Shown here piece by piece: positions 1-4,790 of a stretch of 5,386 nt of DNA. The DNA is taken from positions 1 through 5,386 of the forward strand of contig JACCRA010000353.1 in NCBI GenBank assembly GCA_013813825.1. The letters are read 5' to 3'. Source of the DNA: Pyrinomonadaceae bacterium. GTDB taxonomy: Bacteria; Acidobacteriota; Blastocatellia; Pyrinomonadales; Pyrinomonadaceae. Position 1 is the stretch's first letter. The number at the start of each line of letters is the position of its first letter. The notes beneath the pieces were generated by a model. The model made no database searches and was not told where the DNA came from. It saw only the letters and a list, made by a program, of their open reading frames with translations. The position numbers were made by a program, and so were the translations under genes.

Positions 1-23
1 CCTATTGTTCTTCTTAAATAACA

Positions 24-55
24 CAAGCTCAACTTTACCAAACTGTTAGAGCTTG
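24..55 (-). terminator. Possible weak terminator hairpin after the small minus-strand ORF
   Basis: CAAGCTC (24-30) is the exact inverse of GAGCTTG (49-55). Read on the minus strand the stem extends inward by AAC/GTT past one bulged T. It begins 4 nt after the TAG stop of the 59-340 ORF and is followed on the minus strand by TGTTATTT, only a modest U tract. This would suit a 3' end for that ORF. The same bases are also open in another frame that may be the rest of the gene, so the hairpin could be chance. Confidence 0.3.
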
Positions 56-58
56 CTT

Positions 59-340
59 CTAATGTGACATTGCCGAGTTAGTTAAGCCAACCGTTAGTCC
101 CTGAAACCAGTCATCCTCTTCGTTGAACGGCTGGCTAAGATTCACTGCGTTTCTTTTAGTGTTTACGAGTGTTATAGCGACTGGAGCAGCTTTACGTGAC
201 ATCTTCTCTATGACTCTACTGTGCTGCCGAATCGCAGAACTCATAACAGGTACTAACATACTTACAGGGATGAGAACGCCCAAGAGAATGAGTATTTCTC
301 GACGAAAGTTTTGCGTCATAACTAATGATTCTTTTAGCAT
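59..340 (-). CDS. Small one-TM membrane protein, unknown function; possibly the N-terminal part of a broken gene
   Basis: This ORF has 93 codons from ATG at 340. A second in-frame ATG at 319 (residue 8) would give an 86-aa protein that begins MTQNFRRE and is a more typical membrane-protein start. Neither start has a convincing Shine-Dalgarno. Residues about 15-36 form one hydrophobic segment after a basic patch. A polar, basic stretch follows, then an acidic/aromatic motif (NEEDDWFQGLTVGLTN) and a sudden stop. Codons are AT-rich, unlike the GC-rich genes to the right. I cannot name the protein. From memory, acidobacterial proteins with an N-terminal TM and a DDWxxGLTVxxKN-type motif continue well past this point, so it may be a truncated relative (inference). 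A TTGACA-type promoter 67 nt upstream favours expression. The opposite-strand ORF 123-422 is the competing reading, but its composition looks less natural. Confidence 0.45.
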   Translation of the reverse strand: MLKESLVMTQNFRREILILLGVLIPVSMLVPVMSSAIRQHSRVIEKMSRKAAPVAITLVNTKRNAVNLSQPFNEEDDWFQGLTVGLTNSAMSH

Positions 341-406
341 AAGGATTTGTGAGTGGCTGACGGAATCTTGTGAGGATTACGACAATATAAGCTGTGTGAC
401 AAGAGG

Positions 407-435
407 CTTGTACGCCTTATAAATTCTTCTGTCAA
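407..435 (-). promoter_or_regulatory. Candidate sigma70-type promoter for the small minus-strand ORF
   Basis: On the minus strand a perfect -35 hexamer TTGACA (complement of 430-435) is separated by exactly 17 nt from TACAAG (complement of 407-412), which matches the TATAAT consensus at 4 of 6 positions. The predicted start near 400 leaves a leader of about 60 nt before the ATG at 340. The region is AT-rich, so chance matches are more likely than elsewhere in the window. The -35 abuts a plus-strand TATAAT at 436-441. Confidence 0.35.
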
Positions 436-477
436 TATAATTTTTTGTGAACTGCAAATTTTCTTGCGTACATAGAG

Positions 478-517
478 AAAGGCGGGTGCTACTATTTTAG
501 GTAGCAACCCCGCCTTT
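478..517 (+). terminator. Strong intrinsic (Rho-independent) terminator
   Basis: The stem is GGCGGGTGCTAC (481-492) paired with GTAGCA plus CCCGCC (501-514), with two extra bases (A507 and one C) bulged on the 3' side. The loop is the 8-nt TATTTTAG. The stem is flanked by AAA (478-480) and TTTT (515-518), giving a GC-rich hairpin followed by a short T tract in the plus direction. On the minus strand the tail is TTTCTC, so it may act weakly both ways. No convincing plus-strand gene lies upstream within the window, which makes it an orphan terminator. Confidence 0.7.
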
Positions 518-557
518 TGCTTTGCGATAAATAGAAGTCATCCGCTTTCAATTTTTT

Positions 558-592
558 ATTCATCATTCATCATTTCGCATTCATCATTTCCG
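558..592. repeat. Degenerate heptanucleotide tandem repeat (ATTCATC family)
   Basis: Five consecutive 7-nt units can be read: ATTCATC, ATTCATC, ATTTCGC, ATTCATC, ATTTCCG. Three are identical. Period-7 low-complexity arrays of this type occur between genes in several bacterial groups; cyanobacterial STRR sequences are the named example. The array lies just upstream of the CPBP gene. The coding frame of that gene is open through it back to 531, but there is no usual start codon there, so I take it as non-coding. Confidence 0.75.
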
Positions 593-617
593 CTATTTCC
601 CTTTTCGGGCGACGTGG

Positions 618-1589
618 TTGACGCTGTCGCATTCGCTCTCTTACACTCGCCGCATCGTGGACACACCAACTCAGCCGACTGCCGCCGCCCACCAAGATGA
701 AGCAGCGGCTTACACAGTAGCCGATGTGCAGGCGAGCAGCAGCGCGCTCGATGCTGCCGCGACTGTTCCGCCGCTCGCTTTAAGTCCTGACAATCCGCCG
801 TGGGGCGTGGCGGCCGGGATCGGTGTGTGGCTCGCGAGCGTGGCGCTGCTCGTCCTCATCCAGAGCTTCGCAGTCGTCCCTTACGCACTCTCGCAAGGCG
901 TCAACGGCGCGACGCTTGCCAAGTTTTTGAGCGAGGACAGGGCGGCCATCCTGATCTCCATCGCCGCTGTCTTCCCCGCGCATTTGCTGACGCTGGCACT
1001 CGTGTGGGCGGTCGCGACGCGCTTTGGTAAGTTCAGCTTCGCGGAGACGCTCGGCATGAATTGGAGCGAGCACGTCGGCTTCTGGACCAGTGCCGGGCTG
1101 GCCGTCGGCCTCTTAGGGCTGGGAGTGCTGATCACTAGCCTGTTCGGCGAACAGGAGACGGCGCTCGAACAGATGCTGAACAGTTCGCGCGCGGCGCGCT
1201 ATACCATCGCCGCGCTCGCAACCCTGACCGCACCGCTGGTCGAGGAACTGGTCTATCGCGGCGTGCTCTATTCAGCCTTGCAGCGCCGGACGGGGCAGGC
1301 GTGGGCCATTGCCGGCGTCCTCGCGTTGTTCACGATCATCCACGTCCCGCAGTACTACCCGAATCTGGGCGTGATCGTGACCATCGGCATCTTGAGTTTA
1401 GCCCTCACGCTCCTCCGCGCCCGCACCGGCAAACTGCTGCCGTGCATCGTGCTTCACCTCATCTTTAATGGCATCCAGTCTCTCTTCATCGTCTTCGGTC
1501 CGCTCAAAGACGTTCAGACCGAGACCCAACAGCAAGCGCCCGGCTTTCTGCTGCAAACGCTGACGCACGGTTGGCAACTCATTTCTTAA
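618..1589 (+). CDS. CPBP-family (Rce1/CAAX protease-like) intramembrane metalloprotease
   Basis: This is a 323-aa integral membrane protein of the CPBP family (PF02517, ABI/Rce1-type glutamic intramembrane proteases). All three family motifs are visible. Motif 1 is EELVYRG, with the Glu pair at 209-210 and Arg214. Motif 2 is FTIIH, with His242. Motif 3 is HLIFN, with His280 and Asn284. Hydrophobic segments lie near 64-92, 107-135, 152-176, 193-208, 227-243, 249-267 and 271-294. Intact catalytic positions argue for an active enzyme, but bacterial members have varied and mostly unknown substrates. The first 55 residues or so are Ala/Thr/Asp-rich, look disordered and are not part of the family core. 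The start is uncertain. TTG at 618 gives the longest form and GTG at 657 (residue 14) is an alternative. Neither has a Shine-Dalgarno, and there is no ATG between the upstream stop (528-530) and the core. The stop lies 3 nt before the flavoenzyme gene, so the two are very likely co-transcribed. Confidence 0.9.
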   Translation: MTLSHSLSYTRRIVDTPTQPTAAAHQDEAAAYTVADVQASSSALDAAATVPPLALSPDNPPWGVAAGIGVWLASVALLVLIQSFAVVPYALSQGVNGATLAKFLSEDRAAILISIAAVFPAHLLTLALVWAVATRFGKFSFAETLGMNWSEHVGFWTSAGLAVGLLGLGVLITSLFGEQETALEQMLNSSRAARYTIAALATLTAPLVEELVYRGVLYSALQRRTGQAWAIAGVLALFTIIHVPQYYPNLGVIVTIGILSLALTLLRARTGKLLPCIVLHLIFNGIQSLFIVFGPLKDVQTETQQQAPGFLLQTLTHGWQLIS

Positions 1590-1592
1590 CTC

Positions 1593-3104
1593 ATGACTTG
1601 TGAAGTGGTCGTCGTCGGCGCGGGACTGGGCGGGCTGACCGTCGCCGCGTTGCTGGCGGCGCGCGGCGTCAGCGTCTGCGTGCTGGAACGTGAGTCGTAC
1701 GCGGGCGGTTGCGCCGCGCCGTTCGATCATTCCGGCTTTCGCTTCGAGGGCGGCGCGGGTCTCTATGCTGGCTGGCAGCCCGACGGAATTCACGCGCGGG
1801 TGTTCGCGGAGTTGCCCGTACCATTGCCCGAAGTTCGCCGACTCGCGCCGGCTTACGTCGTTCGTTTGCCCGATGGGACTGATGTGCGCGTCGGCCTCGC
1901 TGACGTGGCGGAGTTCGAGATGGAGTTGCGTCACCACTTCCCCGAATGCGCCGCAGCAGCCGTCGCTTTTTACCGCGAGATTGGTCCCATCGCGGAAGCC
2001 CTTCGCCGGAGCGCGCGGCGCTTCCCCGCGCTGGCGACCGCTTCAAAGTTGCAACGCCTGCGACTGAGCGCGATGGAAGCGCGCACGGCTTCCCGCGTCC
2101 TGGCACTGGAAGACAAGACCGCCGCAGCGCTGCTCTCTCCCGGCCTGTCGCCGCGCTTTCACCGTTTCATCGACGCGCAACTTCACCTTTTCGCCGGGCG
2201 TCCGGCCGCGGAGTGCGCGGCGCTCTACGCGGCTATCGCGCTCACCGAACCGCAGCGCGGCCTCTATGCGATCAGCGGCGGGGCGGTGTCGCTGATCGAC
2301 GCACTGACGCGCTCAATTATCAACAGCGGCGGCACCATTCGCTTCGACGCGCCCGCCTTGCGGCTCGCCGACGACGACGCGGGCGGGCGCATCGCAGGCG
2401 TCGATCTGTTAAGCGGCGAGCGCCTCACGGCGACGCGCGCCATCGTCAGCAATCTCACAATTTGGGACACCTACGGCAAGCTCGTCGGACTCAACCGAAC
2501 GCCGGCCGCAGTGCGTGCACGACTCAAAAGTTTGCGCGGCCGGGGCGCTTATGTGCTCTACCTCGCACTCGACGAAGCAGCGGCGCGGCGGCTGCCCGCT
2601 GATCAAGTGCTGGCGGTCCACGATTGGCAGGAGAATCAGACGGATGATCCAGTGGCGGGCGCTCAATTGATGTTCAGCGCCACGCCCGCGTGGGACCAAT
2701 CGCGTGCGGCGGTGGGGCAGCGCGCCGTTACCGTCTCGTGCCTTACCGATGCCGAACAGTGGTTCTCATTTCACGAAGACGAGAGCGAGCACGAGGCGCA
2801 GGATCAACTGGCGTTGGAAAAATACTGGGGACGCTTACATGCCACGCTGCCGGAGTTGGGGGCGGGCGTCGAAGTGATCGAGACGGCGACGCCGCGCACT
2901 TTCTACGAGCGCACCCGGCGCAAGCTCGGCATGATCGGCGGCGTCGGTCAATCGCTCGACGTGTTCGGGACCAACGCCGTAACGCACCGCACGCCGCTGC
3001 CGAACTTCTACATGGTTGGCGACACCGTCTTTCCCGGCAACGGCGTCGCCGCCGTCACGCACTCGGCGCTTATCGTCGCCGACGAGATCGCATCGCCACG
3101 TTAA
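1593..3104 (+). CDS. FAD-dependent oxidoreductase, phytoene desaturase / carotenoid isomerase (CrtI/CrtISO-like) superfamily
   Basis: This 503-aa protein has the usual length for COG1233-type flavoenzymes. The N terminus is a Rossmann dinucleotide-binding fold, VVVGAGLGGL (6-15), ending at Glu32, which would bind the FAD ribose. GG at 38-39 continues the FAD site. A middle segment near 225-257 (YAISGG, then Leu-rich helix, then GGTIRF) matches the conserved central block of CrtI-like enzymes. The C terminus has the hallmark FAD-closing motif MVGDTVFPGNGVAAVTHSA (474-492). No membrane helix is evident, so the protein is probably cytosolic or peripheral. Known relatives desaturate or isomerise carotenoids or oxidise other hydrophobic polyenes. 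Motifs alone do not fix the substrate here, and no other carotenoid genes are visible, so I give no gene symbol. The ATG lies 3 nt after the CPBP stop without a clear Shine-Dalgarno, which suggests translational coupling. GC-rich codons match its neighbour. Confidence 0.9.
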   Translation: MTCEVVVVGAGLGGLTVAALLAARGVSVCVLERESYAGGCAAPFDHSGFRFEGGAGLYAGWQPDGIHARVFAELPVPLPEVRRLAPAYVVRLPDGTDVRVGLADVAEFEMELRHHFPECAAAAVAFYREIGPIAEALRRSARRFPALATASKLQRLRLSAMEARTASRVLALEDKTAAALLSPGLSPRFHRFIDAQLHLFAGRPAAECAALYAAIALTEPQRGLYAISGGAVSLIDALTRSIINSGGTIRFDAPALRLADDDAGGRIAGVDLLSGERLTATRAIVSNLTIWDTYGKLVGLNRTPAAVRARLKSLRGRGAYVLYLALDEAAARRLPADQVLAVHDWQENQTDDPVAGAQLMFSATPAWDQSRAAVGQRAVTVSCLTDAEQWFSFHEDESEHEAQDQLALEKYWGRLHATLPELGAGVEVIETATPRTFYERTRRKLGMIGGVGQSLDVFGTNAVTHRTPLPNFYMVGDTVFPGNGVAAVTHSALIVADEIASPR

Positions 3105-3329
3105 GAACATTTATAGCGGATCTCAGTTGAGTGTTATTTATATTCTTTGCGCCTTTGCATGAACTGTTTTTCTTGTACTTGGCCGCACACGAATGAGCAG
3201 GGCGATAGGGAAGCGGGACAACTCTCGACAAAACAACTCCACGCTTTTGACGTTTCACACAAAAGTACAGGCGATGAGAAATCCCGTTTCACATCGCCTG
3301 TTATTCATTACTAATGGAGATGGCTGAAT
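3105..3329. other. Convergent intergenic region between the flavoenzyme and FecR genes
   Basis: This 225-bp gap separates two converging genes. It is AT-richer than the genes and contains the bidirectional hairpin terminator (3267-3301) and a short 7-nt periodic stretch near 3145-3158 (CTTTGCG then CCTTTGC). The only ORF of any length (minus strand 3070-3258) is short, basic and overlaps the flavoenzyme 3' end. I do not accept it as a gene. I see nothing else recognisable. Confidence 0.7.
3267..3301. terminator. Bidirectional intrinsic terminator between convergent genes
   Basis: ACAGGCGATG (3267-3276) pairs perfectly with CATCGCCTGT (3292-3301). After one A-A mismatch the stem continues with GAAA (3278-3281) and TTTC (3287-3290), closing on the 5-nt loop TCCCG. 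On the minus strand the hairpin begins 29 nt after the FecR stop and is followed by ACTTTTGTG. On the plus strand it is followed by TTATTCATT and lies about 160 nt after the flavoenzyme stop. It therefore probably ends both transcripts, with the better tail on the FecR side. Confidence 0.75.
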
Positions 3330-4448
3330 TCAATGATCGCGCAGGCTCGGCCTCATCCTGCCTCTTGAAGACGGTTCCGAGTCGCCGATGGGGTCACCCT
3401 TGTGGCGCGGGAAACCTCGATCAACCGGCGACGGCCTCTCAACCGTGGTCGGTGGCGGCATTGGTCTCGCCGGCGGGCTTCCCGGAGCGGGGGCGACGTT
3501 TGCCGGGTTGCCCGGCATTATGCCGCTGGCGATGCCCCGCTGAACGCTCAAAGGACGACAGTTGCAACGCGCATCGAAGCCACCCCAACCGAGTTGATGG
3601 TCGTACCAGTGTCCATACGGAGATCGCCATTGCGAGGCGAACGGCAAGAACGTGTAACAGTTCCCGCGCCCATTCCAGAACCAAACGCCAGCAGACGCGA
3701 AATTATTGAACCCTGAGAACAGACCGTCAGAGCGCGCACTCGCCAGCAGCGAGTTGACGTTGCGACGCGACAGAGTTTGATTAGCCTTCGCGAGTTCCTT
3801 ACCGCGCTCCCGGCTCCAGAGATCGAGCGCGTCTCGCTCTTTCCGCTCTTTCTTTTCGAGCTTCGCGATCTCGACCCCGCCCGTGCCGATGCGCGCCACC
3901 TTGCCTCCCTTAACGATTGTCGGATTACCTTCACCGACGACGACGCGCCCCTTTTGCACGACCACTTCCGTGACGCCCGACGGCAAAAGGTTAAAACGGT
4001 AGATGCCGCTTCTGATGATGTTGACGCTCGCGTGTGGAGTGTTCAAAATGATCGCCAGATCGAGACCGTCGTAGCCGGTCGCTTCCACCACCGCGCTCCC
4101 ACTGTTCAACTTCAACCGCACGTCGTCGAGCGCGGCGCTGACTAATTCAAACTCCGAGTTTTCGCTCACGCGGAAATAAGAGCCGGGGTTGAGCAGCACT
4201 TCGATCCGCCCGTCAGCGCCCGTCCGCACAGCATCCCCACTCTCGACCTCGTCTTTGACGGACAGCCGCTGAGAGTCCGTCTTGCCGGAACGTTTGAGCG
4301 TCACGTCGCCCACGACGAAATTGACTCCGCCCGCGCGCGCCGAGATTAGATACTTCTCTCGTTCCTGCGCGTCGGCGATTGTCGCGGCGCAGCAGCAAGC
4401 GAGTGTGAACAGAAAGAGTGAAGCCGCTTTCAGTAATTTCTTCATCAT
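3330..4448 (-). CDS. Secreted FecR-domain protein with aromatic and proline-rich tail
   Basis: The protein has 372 aa from the ATG at 4448 (MMKKLL...). An ATG at 4502 would add 18 residues, but a strong AAGGAG lies 5 nt before 4448 (8 nt before the next codon, also ATG), so the short form is preferred. Residues 1-27 are a Sec signal peptide: two Lys, a Leu/Phe/Ala-rich core, a run of three Cys at 18-20 and cleavage after ADA27. Cys18 is in a poor lipobox, so a lipoprotein is unlikely. About 35-190 is a FecR-like beta domain (PF04773), with GGVNFVVGDV, then SGDAVRTGADG, LLNPGSYFRV and an internal beta-helical repeat. A charged helix follows (195-230), then an aromatic block (254-292) with two Cys (295, 297), and a Pro-rich C terminus (315-345). 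No N-terminal anti-sigma region or TM helix is present, so this is not a classical FecR regulator. It is a periplasmic or surface protein of unknown role. It is monocistronic in this window and divergent from the cytochrome gene. Confidence 0.88.
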   Translation of the reverse strand: MMKKLLKAASLFLFTLACCCAATIADAQEREKYLISARAGGVNFVVGDVTLKRSGKTDSQRLSVKDEVESGDAVRTGADGRIEVLLNPGSYFRVSENSEFELVSAALDDVRLKLNSGSAVVEATGYDGLDLAIILNTPHASVNIIRSGIYRFNLLPSGVTEVVVQKGRVVVGEGNPTIVKGGKVARIGTGGVEIAKLEKKERKERDALDLWSRERGKELAKANQTLSRRNVNSLLASARSDGLFSGFNNFASAGVWFWNGRGNCYTFLPFASQWRSPYGHWYDHQLGWGGFDARCNCRPLSVQRGIASGIMPGNPANVAPAPGSPPARPMPPPTTVERPSPVDRGFPRHKGDPIGDSEPSSRGRMRPSLRDH

Positions 4449-4453
4449 GGCGT

Positions 4454-4459
4454 CTCCTT
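4454..4459 (-). promoter_or_regulatory. Strong Shine-Dalgarno fixing the FecR-protein start
   Basis: On the minus strand the sequence reads GAAGGAGACGCC then ATGATG. The AAGGAG core is 5 nt from the first ATG (4448) and 8 nt from the second (4445). This selects one of these over the upstream ATG at 4502 and puts a textbook signal peptide at the exact N terminus. Confidence 0.8.
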
Positions 4460-4468
4460 CAGCGAAAG

Positions 4469-4484
4469 TCTCCGTCTTCGGAGA
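4469..4484 (-). promoter_or_regulatory. Leader hairpin just upstream of the FecR ribosome binding site
   Basis: TCTCCG (4469-4474) and CGGAGA (4479-4484) are exact inverse repeats with a 4-nt loop. In the FecR mRNA this is a 6-bp stem ending 9 nt before the AAGGAG. The upstream arm (TCTCCG in the mRNA) could alternatively pair 5 bp with GGAGA of the Shine-Dalgarno, so the hairpin could free or mask the ribosome site. The regulatory role is inference. Confidence 0.35.
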
Positions 4485-4514
4485 AAGTAATTTGAAGCTC
4501 ATCGGTTAGCCGCA

Positions 4515-4544
4515 AGGATACGCCGCATCGCACACTGGCGGCAA
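4515..4544 (-). promoter_or_regulatory. Candidate promoter for the FecR gene
   Basis: On the minus strand TTGCCG (complement of 4539-4544) and TATCCT (complement of 4515-4520) are separated by 18 nt. Each matches the sigma70 consensus at 4 of 6 positions. Transcription would start near 4508, giving a leader of about 60 nt that carries the hairpin. The match is weak and unverified. Confidence 0.25.
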
Positions 4545-4559
4545 GGTAACGGGTTGACC

Positions 4560-4571
4560 GGCCACGTGGCC
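4560..4571. promoter_or_regulatory. 12-bp perfect palindrome, candidate operator
   Basis: GGCCACGTGGCC is its own reverse complement and has a CACGTG core. It lies about 15 bp upstream of the candidate FecR -35 and roughly 100 bp upstream of the candidate cytochrome promoter. That position suits a dimeric regulator acting on one or both divergent genes. In GC-rich DNA a 12-bp palindrome can occur by chance, and no regulator gene is present in the window. Confidence 0.3.
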
Positions 4572-4608
4572 TTTCATTTTGCGGTAAATGTCAGGAGAGA
4601 CTGTGTTA

Positions 4609-4645
4609 TCCGCGTTCTCCGCGCCTCTCCGTCTCGATGGTTAAA
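4609..4645. repeat. Degenerate heptamer-type intergenic repeat (CTCCGCG family)
   Basis: The stretch reads in 7-nt steps as TCCGCGT, TCTCCGC, GCCTCTC, CGTCTCG, ending ATGGTTAAA. It resembles the CTCTGCG-type period-7 tracts ending in GGTTAAA that I recall between genes in several bacterial groups. The units are diverged, so the array is old or short. It sits in the middle of the FecR/cytochrome gap, well away from both candidate -10 elements. Confidence 0.4.
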
Positions 4646-4668
4646 GATGATGGAGACTTCATCGCTGA

Positions 4669-4697
4669 TAGACGAATTTTTCCGCTAATGCCATAAT
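4669..4697 (+). promoter_or_regulatory. Candidate promoter for the multiheme cytochrome gene
   Basis: TAGACG (4669-4674, 4 of 6 to TTGACA) and CATAAT (4692-4697, 5 of 6 to TATAAT) are separated by 17 nt. The predicted start near 4704 leaves a leader of almost 90 nt. Within that leader CCGCG (4718-4722) and CGCGG (4731-4735) could form a small stem. The spacing is right but the -35 is weak. Confidence 0.3.
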
Positions 4698-4790
4698 GAC
4701 GCCTCTATTTCGCGCTTCCGCGGATGACATCGCGGGTAGGCATGATCGACAAAACTCCACTCGATTTTCACTCGACTGAAATTTAGAAGT

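Larger units (their letters stand above)
341..617. other. Non-coding gap between the small ORF and the CPBP gene
   Basis: This gap of nearly 280 bp (about 315 bp if the CPBP protein starts at 657) holds no convincing gene. It contains the minus-strand promoter candidate (407-435), a perfect plus-strand TATAAT (436-441) with no good -35, an intrinsic terminator (478-517) and a heptanucleotide repeat (558-592). I could not find a convincing promoter for the downstream operon between 518 and 618. Composition changes from AT-rich to GC-rich at about 600. Confidence 0.6.
4449..4790. other. Divergent intergenic control region, FecR / cytochrome
   Basis: This 342-bp region separates two outward-facing genes for exported proteins. 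It contains the FecR Shine-Dalgarno (4454-4459), a leader hairpin (4469-4484), a candidate FecR promoter (4515-4544), a 12-bp palindrome (4560-4571), a heptamer-type repeat (4609-4645) and a candidate cytochrome promoter (4669-4697). No convincing ORF lies in it. A 79-codon minus-strand ORF (4685-4924) overlaps the cytochrome start and lacks protein-like features. I see no tRNA or known riboswitch. Confidence 0.65.

Noticed and set aside
123..422. Plus-strand 99-codon ORF with a signal-peptide-like N terminus, ending 56 nt before the 478-517 terminator
   Set aside because: It is antisense to the minus-strand 59-340 ORF, is rich in Cys, Ser and Arg with no domain-like pattern, and has no clear ribosome site. 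The terminator spacing is the only point in its favour, so I keep it as a weak alternative.
1398..1937. 179-codon minus-strand ORF across the CPBP/flavoenzyme junction
   Set aside because: It is antisense to two genes with clear family motifs, and its Arg/Ala/Gln/His-rich composition is typical of a shadow frame.
1946..2602. 218-codon plus-strand ORF inside the flavoenzyme gene
   Set aside because: It is Arg/Ala/Ser/Pro-rich in the way GC-rich frames read out of phase usually are, and it lies wholly within a well-supported gene.
3070..3258. 62-codon minus-strand ORF in the convergent gap
   Set aside because: It is short, very basic, overlaps the flavoenzyme 3' end, and has no ribosome site or domain.
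4449..4502. 18-residue N-terminal extension of the FecR protein (ATG at 4502)
   Set aside because: A strong AAGGAG and a perfect signal peptide start at 4448. The extension contains the leader hairpin and would bury the signal peptide.
4718..4735. Small CCGCG/CGCGG hairpin in the cytochrome leader
   Set aside because: A 5-bp GC stem with an 8-nt loop is expected by chance in this composition, and it has no terminator tail or ribosome-site overlap.
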